DNA of 64,000 nt from Mycolicibacterium tokaiense (lineage in GTDB: Bacteria; Actinomycetota; Actinomycetes; Mycobacteriales; Mycobacteriaceae), in the NCBI RefSeq assembly GCF_010725885.1, contig NZ_AP022600.1, forward strand, positions 1,302,001 to 1,366,000, given 5' to 3'. The stretch's first letter is position 1. The number at the start of each line of letters is the position of its first letter. This document shows, piece by piece, positions 1 to 8,376 of the stretch. The position numbers and the translations under genes are program-made. The notes below the pieces were generated by a model. That model ran no database searches and was not told where the DNA came from. It saw only the letters and a program-made list of their open reading frames with translations.

Positions 1-63
1 TGCCACCGCCGCCACGCCGAGACGACGAGCCCACTTCCCGCGAAGCTTCTGAACGAGTTTCAT
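1..63 (-). CDS. N-terminus of a secreted protein, possibly antigen 85 type (partial)
   Basis: The minus strand from the ATG at 63-61 reads MKLVQKLRGKWARRLGVAAVA and then leaves the window. Basic residues including a twin arginine are followed by the start of a small hydrophobic run, which looks like a signal peptide. The opening (M-K-hydrophobic-V, basic stretch, R-R-L-hydrophobic-V-G/A-A) resembles leaders of mycobacterial mycolyltransferases (antigen 85, Fbp). That family assignment is inference from 21 residues only. Confidence 0.5.
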   Translation of the reverse strand, partial: MKLVQKLRGKWARRLGVAAVA

Positions 64-223
64 CTTGATGATTTCCAGCCAATCTGTGCTCGTGACGCAC
101 CAGACGTCTTCGTATTCACACACGACACCCCTGCTGGGCACCCTACAGAAGACTCCCAGCTGGCGATAGTGGACGCTAACTGATAAAGGGGCACTTACGC
201 GACCCGCAATTTCCCGACGGTTT

Positions 224-237
224 CGGCAAATATGCCG
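224..237. promoter_or_regulatory. candidate operator palindrome upstream of TetR gene
   Basis: CGGCAAATATGCCG has 5-bp inverted arms around AATA, 20 bp upstream of the GTG of the TetR gene. It could be the regulator's own operator. The arms are short and no second copy was noticed, so this is tentative. Confidence 0.3.
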
Positions 238-257
238 CCGTAGCTTGCTGCGGTAGC

Positions 258-881
258 GTGGCCACAATGGTTCGACCTGCACAAACAGCGCGCAGTGAAC
301 GCACCAGGGAAGCCCTGCGGCAAGCCGCGCTGGTGCGGTTCCTGGCCCAGGGTGTCGAGGCGACGTCGGCCGAACAGATCGCCGCGGATGCTGGCGTGTC
401 GCTACGGACGTTCTACCGGCATTTCACCTCGAAACACGATTTGCTGTTCGCCGATTTTGATGCGGGGTTGCAGTGGTTCCGCACCGCGCTGGCCGCCCGC
501 CCCGCCGAGGAGCCGGTGTTGTCCGCTGTCACCGCGGCCATCGACGCCTTTCCGTACGACGCCGAGGCCGTCACCAAGATCGCAGGTCTGCGCGCCGACG
601 AGCTGGACTCCGAGCGCATCGTCCGCAACATCCGGCAGGTGGAAGCGGACTTCGCCGTCGCAGTCGAGTCCCATCTCGACCGCACCCACCGCGGGGTCTC
701 CTCGCCTGATCACCGACTGCACCGCACCGTCGCCGCTCGCTGCATCGCTGCGGCGGTGTTCGGAGCGATGGAGCTCTGGATGGTCGGGGATGACCGATCT
801 CTGACGGAATTGAGCCGGCTGTGCCAGACCGCGCTCTCATCTCTCGAATCCGGCATCGTCCGCGACCTAGTTTCGTCATAA
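258..881 (+). CDS. TetR/AcrR family transcriptional regulator
   Basis: A 207-residue protein with an N-terminal TetR helix-turn-helix at about residues 37-59 (TSAEQIAADAGVSLRTFYRHF), followed by an all-helical ligand domain without a recognised effector class. Length is normal for the family. GTG at 258 is used; an in-frame ATG at 267 is an alternative. The next gene begins 32 bp after its stop on the same strand, so the FAD oxidoreductase and perhaps the following two genes are its likely targets. The target assignment is inference. Confidence 0.88.
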   Translation: MATMVRPAQTARSERTREALRQAALVRFLAQGVEATSAEQIAADAGVSLRTFYRHFTSKHDLLFADFDAGLQWFRTALAARPAEEPVLSAVTAAIDAFPYDAEAVTKIAGLRADELDSERIVRNIRQVEADFAVAVESHLDRTHRGVSSPDHRLHRTVAARCIAAAVFGAMELWMVGDDRSLTELSRLCQTALSSLESGIVRDLVSS

Positions 882-913
882 TTGACAAAACTTTCGTCGA
901 TCGGAGAACCACC

Positions 914-2449
914 GTGTCTGACTGGGATGCCATCGTCATCGGAGCCGGGCACAACGGGCTGACGTCCGCGGCCCTGCTGGCGCAGGCCGGGTTGCGCACC
1001 GTGTGCCTGGAGTCCAAGCGCTATGCCGGCGGGATGGCCTCGACTGTTGAGCTCTTTGACGGCTACCAGTTCGAGATCGCCGGGTCACTGCAGTTCCCCA
1101 CCTCGCTGACCGTCAGCAAGGAACTGGGCCTGGACACCCTGCCCACCATCGATGTCGACGTCATGTCGGTGTCCCTGCGCGGCGTCGGCGACGCACCCGT
1201 CGTCTATTACACCGACCCGATGCGGTTGATGAACCACCTCAACGATGTGCACGGCTCCGAGGCCGTGATGGGAATGGCGCAGTTGATGGCGTGGAGTCTG
1301 GCGCCGACGCGCGCGCTGGGCCGGTTCGACGCCGGGGCCGCGCCCAAGACGTACGACGAGATGTACGCCTGCGCGTCGACGGACGCCGAGCGCGCCGCCA
1401 TCACCGACCTGCTGTTCGCCTCGGTTTCCGACATCCTGGACCGCTACCTGCCCGACCGGGAGAAGCACGGCGCACTACGCGGGATGCTGGCGTTCCTGGC
1501 GGTCAACACCACCTACCGCGGGCCGCAGACGCCGGGCTCGGCCGCGGCGCTGGCCTACGGGCTGGCGGTTCCCGACGGCGATGCCACCTTGATGAAGAAA
1601 CTGCGGGGAGGCATCGGGACGTTGACGACGCACCTGCAGCAGCTCTTCGAGTCCGCCGGCGGGGAGCTGCGGCTGCGCAGCCAGGTCCGCGAGATCCTCT
1701 CCGTGGACGGGCGGGTGTCCGGTGTGCGCCTGGACGACGGAACCACGCTGACGGCGCCCATCGTCATCTCCAGTCTGGCGCCCGACCTCACGGTGGCGCT
1801 GGCGGCGCTGCCCGACCGGGACAGGTACACCCGCATCGATCACCGGGGCAGCTACCTGCAGATGCACTTCGCGCTGGACGGCATCCCCGAATTCGCCGCG
1901 CCCTACGAGCTCCTGAACGACCCCGCCATGCAGTCGGCAATCGGATTGTTCAGCACGCCCGAGGAATTGCAGCAGCAGTGGGAGGCCAGCCGCCACGGGG
2001 TGGTGCCGGCCGATCCCGCCGTCGCGCTGCAGATCCCGTCGGTACACGACCCGGCGCTGGCCCCCGAGGGCAAGCACGCGGCGTCGGCGTTCGCGCTGTG
2101 GTTCCCGCTCTCCGGTGACTACGGTGCGGCCAAGGCCGAGATGGGCCAGAAGGTGATCGACAAGATCACCCGCCTGGCACCCAACTTCGAGGGCCTCATC
2201 AGCCGGCACACCACCTTCACGCCCAAGCACATGGGCACCATGTTCGGCGCGCCCGGCGGCGACTACTGCCACGGCCTGCTGCACTCCGACCAGATCGGCA
2301 TCAACCGGCCGGGACCGCGCGGATATCTCGATCAGGAGTTGCCGGTCCAGGGGTTGTATCTGGGTGGCGCCGGCTGCCACGGCGGTCCCGGCATCACCTT
2401 CATCCCGGGGTACAACGCCGCGCAGCAGGCGTTGGCGGAATTCCCGTAA
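914..2449 (+). CDS. FAD-dependent oxidoreductase, phytoene desaturase/PYROXD2-like
   Basis: A 511-residue flavoprotein. The dinucleotide-binding signature GAGHNG is at residues 10-15, followed by the E-x-x-x-x-x-G-G element (ESKRYAGG) typical of the phytoene desaturase/PYROXD2 superfamily. The C-terminal flavin-contact motif reads YLGGAGCHGGPGITF. The GTG at 914 is chosen because GGAG lies at 903-906 and because it clears the upstream TetR gene. Such proteins oxidise or isomerise hydrophobic polyene or ketone substrates, but this subgroup has no settled substrate. Probably cotranscribed with the TetR gene and the following hydrolase. Confidence 0.85.
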   Translation: MSDWDAIVIGAGHNGLTSAALLAQAGLRTVCLESKRYAGGMASTVELFDGYQFEIAGSLQFPTSLTVSKELGLDTLPTIDVDVMSVSLRGVGDAPVVYYTDPMRLMNHLNDVHGSEAVMGMAQLMAWSLAPTRALGRFDAGAAPKTYDEMYACASTDAERAAITDLLFASVSDILDRYLPDREKHGALRGMLAFLAVNTTYRGPQTPGSAAALAYGLAVPDGDATLMKKLRGGIGTLTTHLQQLFESAGGELRLRSQVREILSVDGRVSGVRLDDGTTLTAPIVISSLAPDLTVALAALPDRDRYTRIDHRGSYLQMHFALDGIPEFAAPYELLNDPAMQSAIGLFSTPEELQQQWEASRHGVVPADPAVALQIPSVHDPALAPEGKHAASAFALWFPLSGDYGAAKAEMGQKVIDKITRLAPNFEGLISRHTTFTPKHMGTMFGAPGGDYCHGLLHSDQIGINRPGPRGYLDQELPVQGLYLGGAGCHGGPGITFIPGYNAAQQALAEFP

Positions 2450-2482
2450 CGGGTTTGCCCGGCCGCGGGCATACTGGCGGCC

Positions 2483-3217
2483 ATGGCATCCGAGCCGATC
2501 TTGTTCCTGCACAGCTTCTTCGGCAGGCCGTCACTGTTCGGGCCGTGGATGGACTACTTCACCGCCGCCGGGTACAGCTGCCATGCACCGGCGCTGCCCG
2601 GCCGTGATCCCTCGGATGACACCGTGCTGGCGCGCACCGGAATCGATGACTGCTACGCCGTGGCCCTGTCGGCCTATGACGCACTCGGTGAGCCGGCCAT
2701 CATCATCGGACACAGCCTGGGCGGGTTGCTGGGCCAGAAGGTGGCAGCCGCCCGGTCGCCGCGCGCACTGGTGCTGCTGGCGTCCATCCCGCCCGGCCCG
2801 CTGATCCCCCGGGTGTCGGTGCTGAACCACCTGGCCCCCCTGCTGCCCCCGATCCTGCGCGGACAACCGTTCTTCCCGTCCGAGTCGACGCTGCGCTCGG
2901 TACCGCTGAGCACCCTCGCGCGCGCCGAGCAGGACTTGCTGCTGCCGCGGTTGGTGCGCGACTCGGGCCGGGTGTTCCGGGAGATCTCCCTGGGCAGCCC
3001 CGCCACGCGCGTGCGGTCCGCCGACGTCACCTGCCCGGTGCTCAATGTCAGCGCCGGGTCGGATCGTAATGTGGCACAGTGGATTTCCCGACGCATCGCC
3101 AAACGCTACGGGGCGCAGCACCAGGTGCACCCCGGGCTGCCGCACTGGATCATCGCCGAGTCGGCGGTGGAGACCGTCGCGCCGCCCGTGCTGTCCTGGC
3201 TGCGGCGTACAGTCTGA
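2483..3217 (+). CDS. alpha/beta hydrolase
   Basis: A 244-residue single-domain alpha/beta hydrolase. The nucleophile elbow GHSLGG is at residues 76-81 (Ser78), a late Asp lies in AGSDRNV and the catalytic His in LPHWII. FLHSFFG near the N-terminus is the oxyanion-hole region. It has no signal peptide, so it is cytosolic. It follows the FAD oxidoreductase by 33 bp and precedes the HugZ-like gene by 3 bp, which suggests one transcript. Substrate is unknown. Confidence 0.85.
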   Translation: MASEPILFLHSFFGRPSLFGPWMDYFTAAGYSCHAPALPGRDPSDDTVLARTGIDDCYAVALSAYDALGEPAIIIGHSLGGLLGQKVAAARSPRALVLLASIPPGPLIPRVSVLNHLAPLLPPILRGQPFFPSESTLRSVPLSTLARAEQDLLLPRLVRDSGRVFREISLGSPATRVRSADVTCPVLNVSAGSDRNVAQWISRRIAKRYGAQHQVHPGLPHWIIAESAVETVAPPVLSWLRRTV

Positions 3218-3220
3218 CGG

Positions 3221-4027
3221 GTGGCCAACCGTGACCACGGCGATCCCGGAGATGCGCCGTCCATTCCCCCGCCGCTGACCAAGCCTGTCAACCCGGTGCG
3301 CCCGTCGGCCGCCGAGGAGGCCCGCACCATCGCGGCCTCCACCAACACCGGCATCCTGGCCTCCCTGACCGCCGACGGTGACCCGTGGGCGTCGCTGGTC
3401 ACCTTCGGTCTACTCGATGACGGCTCCCCCGTGTTGTGTGTGTCCCACATGGCCGAGCACGGCCGCAATCTGGCCGGTGATCCGCGCGCCAGCATCGCCG
3501 TCGTCGCGCCGGCCACCGACACCGATCCGCTGGCCAACGCCCGGATCACCCTGGCCGGGGTGGTGGAGCACCCCGAGGGTGCCGAGCTCGAGGCCGCGAG
3601 ACAGGCCCACATGGCCGCCGTGCCCGCCGCCAAGTACTACATCGACTACAGCGACTTCGCCCTGTGGGTGCTGCGGGTGAACCGGGTCCGCTGGGTCGGC
3701 GGGTACGGCCGGATGGATTCCGCGGCCGGGGCCGACTACGCGACCGCCGAGCCAGACCCGGTGACCTTGAACGCATCCGGGGCCATCACTCACCTCAACG
3801 CCGACCATGCTGACTCACTGACCGTGATGGCCCAGGCACTCGGCGGGTTTCCGGATGCGACGGCCGCGGTGTGCACCGGCGCCGATCGTTACGGCCTGGA
3901 TCTCAAGGTCACCACGCCGCGCGGGGTGGCCTACACCCGGGTCGGTTACCCCACCCGGTTGAATGCCGTCAGCGAGATGCGTTCTGCAAGCGTGGCTCTG
4001 GTGAAGGCTGCGCGGTCGGCCGGTTAG
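3221..4027 (+). CDS. HugZ-type split-barrel protein with DUF2470 domain
   Basis: 268 residues. The N-terminal half (about 25-150) is a pyridoxamine-5'-phosphate-oxidase-like split barrel (ASTNTGILASLTADGDPWAS). The C-terminal part (about 175-260, LNADHADSLTVMAQALGG) is the DUF2470/CREG-like domain of HugZ-family heme-binding proteins. Start is GTG at 3221, directly after the hydrolase stop. Family members bind or degrade heme or act on flavin substrates; the role here is not known. Its last 18 codons lie in a 52-bp segment repeated at 5207-5258 (see repeat entries). Confidence 0.8.
   Translation: MANRDHGDPGDAPSIPPPLTKPVNPVRPSAAEEARTIAASTNTGILASLTADGDPWASLVTFGLLDDGSPVLCVSHMAEHGRNLAGDPRASIAVVAPATDTDPLANARITLAGVVEHPEGAELEAARQAHMAAVPAAKYYIDYSDFALWVLRVNRVRWVGGYGRMDSAAGADYATAEPDPVTLNASGAITHLNADHADSLTVMAQALGGFPDATAAVCTGADRYGLDLKVTTPRGVAYTRVGYPTRLNAVSEMRSASVALVKAARSAG
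3968..4019 (+). repeat. 52-bp direct repeat, copy 1
   Basis: This segment encodes the C-terminal VSEMRSASVALVKAARS of the HugZ-like protein. It matches 5207-5258 with three substitutions. Similarity fades just after the stop codon, with a 1-nt indel, and ends abruptly upstream of 3968. The antisense TGA (tca at 3969-3971) that ends the MFS gene in copy 2 is present here too. Confidence 0.9.
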
Positions 4028-5206
4028 TCGATGTGTAGGTCGTGCGTCAAGGATCGCCGGGTCGCGGGAAGGACACCGCGGCAGCGGCCTCGCGAACCCG
4101 ATGTGTCGGCACCAACAGTTTGCCAGTCAGAACTCGCCTTGGCCAGGCGTCGGTGCGTCCCCCTGGCCATGGCATTCGGGGTGCCCTGGGCTGAGCCTGG
4201 CCAGAGCCGCTGCGCTGGGAGACCCGGGTGTGGCGTGGTAGATCACCAACTCCTGCCCCGGACTCGACCGCACATCAAAGGTCTGCAAGGTCAGAGACAC
4301 AGCACCGACCCTGGGGTGACAAAACCGCTTTTCCCGCAGTGATCTTCGTCGGACAGTGTGGCGCGCCCACAGAGCTGCAAAATCGGAACTGCTTTCGAGC
4401 AGCTCGTCTCGCACTGTGTGCAGGCGCACGTCCTCAGGCGCCACCCCGAGCCCGTACCGGAAGCTCGCAACCGCCTCCTCCGCGACATCCGCCCAGTCGC
4501 AAAAGAAGGATCGCGCAGCGGGTTCGGTGAAGATCCTGTGCATCAGGTTCTTGGTCGTTGTCCACTCCAAGAACATCGCGTGAGCGATCCAATTGCCGGC
4601 CAGAACATCGAAGGCCCGGTTGTAGACGAGTGCGGGCGTGACCGTCCACATGTCGAGCAGGTCGAGCAACGCCGGGTCGACGCGGGTGCCGACATCGCCT
4701 CGTTCGTGCGGGCTCAGCCCTGCCAGCCGGAACATGTACTTACGGGCGTCATCTGGCAACTGCAACACCGTTGCCAATGCGTCGATCACCTGAGGCGAAG
4801 GACGACGCTCGCGCCCCTGTTCCAGCCTCGTGTAGTAGTCGACGCTCACATCGGAGAGCAACGCCACTTCCTCCCGCCGAAGACCGCTCACACGTCGCAA
4901 CCCGTGGCTCGTCAGCCCGGCTTGCGTCGGCGAGACATCTGCGCGACGGGCTCGCAAATAGTCGCCGAGACCGTCACCGCTCACGGGTCAGATCCCACGT
5001 GCCCACCGCGGCGCACTCCTGGTGGTAGCAGACCCGGCCAAGTGAACACTGTCACGACTCTGAGAGACGGCCGAAACCGCGAGGCCGACCCACCAAATAG
5101 AGTGGCAGAAGCCACCTCCGCGCGATTTGGGGAGCATGGGGATGTCCTCCCGTGGCGGCTCGAAAGAACACTGCCGTCGACCTCGGGTAGCATTCACCTC
5201 AATAAA
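4028..5206. mobile_element. small inserted segment bounded by 52-bp repeats
   Basis: The segment lies between two near-identical gene-end sequences and carries a single gene, the MmyB-type regulator. No transposase, integrase or terminal inverted repeat is visible. Repeat copies at both edges mean that both flanking genes keep full 3' ends. The arrangement fits an insertion with duplication of a former convergent gene overlap. This reading is inference; tandem duplication followed by partial replacement is an alternative. Outside the regulator (4028-4126 and 4985-5206) I see no gene. Confidence 0.5.
4127..4984 (-). CDS. XRE-family regulator with MmyB-like ligand domain
   Basis: 285 residues from a GTG at 4984. 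Residues about 6-66 form a Cro/C1-type helix-turn-helix (GLRRVSGLRREEVALLSDVS, then DYYTRLEQGRERRPS). Residues about 100-265 are the MmyB-like PAS-type ligand domain (PALVYNRAFDVLAGN, LHTVRDELLESSSDFAALW). This two-domain layout is typical of actinobacterial regulators that often control an adjacent reductase, but no divergent target gene lies next to it here. It is the only gene of the inserted segment. Confidence 0.88.
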   Translation of the reverse strand: MSGDGLGDYLRARRADVSPTQAGLTSHGLRRVSGLRREEVALLSDVSVDYYTRLEQGRERRPSPQVIDALATVLQLPDDARKYMFRLAGLSPHERGDVGTRVDPALLDLLDMWTVTPALVYNRAFDVLAGNWIAHAMFLEWTTTKNLMHRIFTEPAARSFFCDWADVAEEAVASFRYGLGVAPEDVRLHTVRDELLESSSDFAALWARHTVRRRSLREKRFCHPRVGAVSLTLQTFDVRSSPGQELVIYHATPGSPSAAALARLSPGHPECHGQGDAPTPGQGEF

Positions 5207-5258
5207 GTCAGCGAGATGCGTTCTGGGAGCGTTGCTCTGGTGAAGGCTGCGCGGTCGG
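5207..5258 (+). repeat. 52-bp direct repeat, copy 2
   Basis: Near-identical to 3968-4019. Read on the plus strand it still encodes VSEMRSGSVALVKAARS followed by a stop at 5264-5266, an orphan HugZ-like C-terminus. On the minus strand it encodes the last residues and stop codon (tca at 5208-5210) of the MFS permease. Confidence 0.9.
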
Positions 5259-6551
5259 AACGGTAGTCCCGCCGTCCGGAGTGCCGTTGTACCAACCCTT
5301 GGCGAGATCCACTCCGCGGGATTCCCTGATGCTCAGCGCGCCGAGGATGCACACCACCCCCAGCGCCATCACGTATACCTGGAACATCCACTCCCGGTCG
5401 ATGGACTGTAGCCAGGTGCTCAGGTAGGGGCCGGTGCCCCCGAAGATGGCCACCGACAGCGAGGCCACCGTGCCCACCACCACCGCGCGGACCCGCGTCG
5501 GCACCTGCTCGGCGATCAGCGCCGGGTACATCGCGCCCATGAGTGCCCAAGCGAACAGGCCCAGCAGTTGTGCGGCGAACAGCGTCCAGGGTGCGTCGCC
5601 GAGGATGCGTGCAATCGGAAACGCCAGCACCACGATCGCCACGCCGTGCGCCAGCGCCATCGGTTTGCGGCCCAGCGTGTCGGACAGATGCCCGAACACC
5701 GGTAGCGCCACCAACACGGCGGCCTGAGCCAGCAGACTCATCGCGAACGCGATGGACGGGCTCATGTCGTACCGGGTGATCGCCACGCTGGGCATGAACG
5801 TCACCCACGTGTAGTACCCGACGTTGATTCCGACCGACAATGCGACGATACGTGCGGCTATCACAAAGATCTGCCTGCGGGACAACCGATCCGACTGCTC
5901 CGAGGGGGATGCCTCGACGGACTGGAAGGCCTCGGTCTCCACGGCGTTGCGGCGCATCCAGAGCGCGAAGAGCCCGAGGACACCGCCGACGGCAAAACCG
6001 ATGCGCCACCCCCAGGCCATCATCGCGTCGCGGCCCAGGGCGCCGGTCAGGACGGTGGCCAGCAGGGTCGCCGACATCACCCCCACCGTGATCGACATGT
6101 AGACCGAACTGGACCACAGCCCGCGGCGTCGTGGCGGGGCGACCTCGGCGACGTAGGTGTAGATGACACCGACCTCGCCACCGTGGGCGAAGCCCTGGAC
6201 TATGCGCACCAGTACCAGCAGCGCGGACGCCCAGACCCCGGTGTGCCCATAGGTCGGCAGGATGGCCAGCACCAGGCTCGATGCCGCCAGGATGGCCATG
6301 CTTGTGATCATCGCGGTCTTGCGCCCCACTCGGTCACCGAAGCGGCCGAACGCCACCCCGCCGAGCGGGCGCGCAACGAAGGCGGCGGCGAAGACCGCCA
6401 TGGTGGCCAGCAGGGATGATGTCGGATCACCCGGGGCAAAGAAGTTACCCGCGATGTAGACCGCGAAGGTGGCGTACAACGTCCAGTCGAACCACTCGAG
6501 TGCGTTGCCCAGCCCGGCCGCCACCAGCGATCGGCGTGGCGCGGTGCTCAC
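5208..6551 (-). CDS. MFS permease, metabolite:H+ symporter (MHS) type
   Basis: 447 residues and about 12 membrane segments. The N-terminal signature GNALEWFDW and the loop GRFGDRVGRK after TM2 mark the MHS subfamily, which imports carboxylates, betaines and related metabolites with protons. The GTG at 6551 overlaps the upstream stop by four bases (GTGA), indicating translational coupling, and is preferred over an upstream GTG. It is the last gene of a nine-gene minus-strand operon and probably takes up the operon's substrate. Its C-terminal 17 or so codons lie in direct repeat copy 2. Confidence 0.88.
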   Translation of the reverse strand: MSTAPRRSLVAAGLGNALEWFDWTLYATFAVYIAGNFFAPGDPTSSLLATMAVFAAAFVARPLGGVAFGRFGDRVGRKTAMITSMAILAASSLVLAILPTYGHTGVWASALLVLVRIVQGFAHGGEVGVIYTYVAEVAPPRRRGLWSSSVYMSITVGVMSATLLATVLTGALGRDAMMAWGWRIGFAVGGVLGLFALWMRRNAVETEAFQSVEASPSEQSDRLSRRQIFVIAARIVALSVGINVGYYTWVTFMPSVAITRYDMSPSIAFAMSLLAQAAVLVALPVFGHLSDTLGRKPMALAHGVAIVVLAFPIARILGDAPWTLFAAQLLGLFAWALMGAMYPALIAEQVPTRVRAVVVGTVASLSVAIFGGTGPYLSTWLQSIDREWMFQVYVMALGVVCILGALSIRESRGVDLAKGWYNGTPDGGTTVPTAQPSPEQRSQNASR

Positions 6552-6955
6552 GCGGTCTCGTCGAGTCGTCGCAGTCCGCCGGTCAGGAGTTCGGTCAGCG
6601 CAGCGGTCAACTCGCTTTCGTCGGCGTCGGTGGAGAATGACACATCCCACGTCATGGTGGATCCGGCGTCTCGGCGGTCGCGGACGGTGATCACTCCTTC
6701 GAAATCGCGTACCGGTACATCGCCGGCCAGGATCGTGTAGCGCACCGACATGTCGTCATCGGATGTCGCGAGTTGCTTCTCCAGCACCACGGCGCCGTCC
6801 TCGCGGACGACGTGGCGGATTGCCGGATCCTGATCGTCGTGGCGGGTGTCGGCGATACCCGGCAGCCAGGTGTGCAGCGCATGGAAGTCCCTGATGCGCC
6901 CCCAGATGGCGGTGGCGGGAACCCGGTAGTCTCGGGACAGCGCGATGGTCGGCAT
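6548..6955 (-). CDS. SRPBCC (START/Bet v1-like) family protein
   Basis: 135 residues with the SRPBCC hallmark IALSRDYRVPATAIWGRIRDF at the N-terminus, beta strands through the middle and a long C-terminal helix. These proteins have a hydrophobic cavity and act as cyclases, hydratases or lipid binders. It lies between the metallo-hydrolase gene (51 bp gap) and the permease (4-bp overlap), so it belongs to the catabolic operon. A role in handling a cyclic or hydrophobic intermediate is inference. Confidence 0.8.
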   Translation of the reverse strand: MPTIALSRDYRVPATAIWGRIRDFHALHTWLPGIADTRHDDQDPAIRHVVREDGAVVLEKQLATSDDDMSVRYTILAGDVPVRDFEGVITVRDRRDAGSTMTWDVSFSTDADESELTAALTELLTGGLRRLDETA

Positions 6956-7006
6956 GACAGTCTCCTTCTGTTTGATGGTGTTGACAATGAACTCAGCGGG
7001 CGCAGG

Positions 7007-7888
7007 TCAAACGACCTGTGAGTCGTCCCCGGTGCGTAAGTGGATCTCGATGATGTTCATCCCGAAACATCCAGTGCGAGAGGGAAAGAGATCGGGAAGC
7101 CGGTACTCGTGGACCGGGATGATGTTGCGACTGCGGTAGCCCACCAGTCCCATCATCTCCTCGATCACCAGCACACCCCGGTGCGAGTCGACACCGAGAC
7201 CCACTGGCACATAGGGATGCTCGCCGTCGATGCCACCCAGGTTGTCGTAGACGTAGACGTTGTCCCCGGCGAGAATGAAGCGTTCGTCCTCGCTGGGTCC
7301 GGCCTGCACGTCGACGTACATGGATCCGTAGGTGTGGGTGTCGTGGGCGGCCCAGAGATTGATGCCGGGCAGCACATCCGGAACGTCACCGGTGATCAGC
7401 CGCAAGCGCCCGGACCTGGCCAGCTCGAGGCCGCGCAGAATGTCGTCGGGGTCGATGGCGGTGGTGAGGAAGTTGTGGGTCGGCGGCAGCGACAGGCCCC
7501 ACACCCACTTGGTCAGCTCACGCTCCTGCAGATAGAAGGTGGCGTTGGGAAAGGCGGCCGTGTTGCCGAAATGGTCGAAGTGGGCGTGGGTGACCAGCAC
7601 GGTGTCGATGTCGTCCGGATGAACGCCGATCTGCGCCAACACCGTGGCCGGCGAGTGCCAGTCCGAGGCGCCGTACCGGTCGGCCAGCACCTTGCCGTAG
7701 TCGCGGTAGTTGAAACCGACGTCGATCATGATGTTGTGCCCGTGGCCGCGCAGGAAGACGTAGCCGTAGGGCATCCGGCGGCTGTCGGCGCCGTGCGCCC
7801 CGTAGATCAGCCCACCGTCGGCGTAACTGTTGATCTGGGCATACTCCAGAACCCAGATCGAGTATCCCGCTGTCGAAACCTTCTGCAT
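7007..7888 (-). CDS. metallo-beta-lactamase-fold hydrolase, AHL-lactonase-like
   Basis: 293 residues. The zinc motif THAHFDHFGN provides H101, H103, D105 and H106. Further ligands appear as the His in AAHDTHTYGSM, the Asp in ILAGDNVYVYDN and a late His (VHEYRLP). The plan matches the AttM/BlcC-type N-acyl-homoserine and gamma-butyrolactone lactonases of about 260-290 residues. It is preceded by the unknown small gene (19 bp) and followed by the SRPBCC gene. In a catabolic operon, opening a lactone intermediate is more likely than signal quenching, but the substrate is unproved. Confidence 0.83.
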   Translation of the reverse strand: MQKVSTAGYSIWVLEYAQINSYADGGLIYGAHGADSRRMPYGYVFLRGHGHNIMIDVGFNYRDYGKVLADRYGASDWHSPATVLAQIGVHPDDIDTVLVTHAHFDHFGNTAAFPNATFYLQERELTKWVWGLSLPPTHNFLTTAIDPDDILRGLELARSGRLRLITGDVPDVLPGINLWAAHDTHTYGSMYVDVQAGPSEDERFILAGDNVYVYDNLGGIDGEHPYVPVGLGVDSHRGVLVIEEMMGLVGYRSRNIIPVHEYRLPDLFPSRTGCFGMNIIEIHLRTGDDSQVV

Positions 7889-7907
7889 TCTTTGCCCTTT
7901 CAGGAGA

Positions 7908-8366
7908 TCAAGGCACCATCGGGGTGGACCAGCACACCCCGAGGCGGGGCACGGCCACCGCTCGTAGGGCGTCCGCGATGGTGAAAAGTACTGCGATGTC
8001 GATCATCTCGTCGTCCACGAGACCGGCCCGGCGGTTCTCTGCGGCAAGCGTCGCCGCGAGGCACGCGGTTGCCCTCAGCCGCTCCCGTAGCACCGGATGC
8101 TCCAGTTGTCCGGCTGCCGGGCAGGCCATCCGGGCGCGGTCGATGTGCTCGGCGACTGTGATCGCCGCGGCGCGCAGCACTTCGGCGTCAGCGGTGGCTG
8201 CCTGCTGCAGCAGTGCCATGGCACCGAGTCCGGCCAGTGCGGTGCGCAGATGCAGGTACGCATCGGCGAAGCGGGCCACCTGGCACAGCTCTCGATCGCT
8301 GAACCGAGTGGAGGCCGCCAAGTGATCGTGATCGGGTGCCGACGCCGGCGCCCTGTTCAATCCCAC
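7908..8366 (-). CDS. small helical protein of unknown function in catabolic operon
   Basis: I do not recognise the family. It has 152 residues, is rich in Ala and Leu and predicted all-helical (ELCQVARFADAYLHLRTAL, AAAITVAEHIDRARMACPAA, LRATACLAATLAAENRRAG), with a histidine-rich start. It has no signal peptide and no metal motif. GTG at 8366 lies 10 bp after the stop of the RibB-like gene, so it is cotranscribed. Later starts are possible. A scaffold or accessory role is only a guess from its position. Confidence 0.6.
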   Translation of the reverse strand: MGLNRAPASAPDHDHLAASTRFSDRELCQVARFADAYLHLRTALAGLGAMALLQQAATADAEVLRAAAITVAEHIDRARMACPAAGQLEHPVLRERLRATACLAATLAAENRRAGLVDDEMIDIAVLFTIADALRAVAVPRLGVCWSTPMVP

Positions 8367-8376
8367 TGGCGTTCAC

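Noticed and set aside
4358-5266. 302-codon plus-strand frame spanning the inserted segment and ending in HugZ-like residues
   Set aside because: Only its last 20 or so codons resemble a protein, and those come from the repeat copy. The rest is antisense to the MmyB-type regulator.
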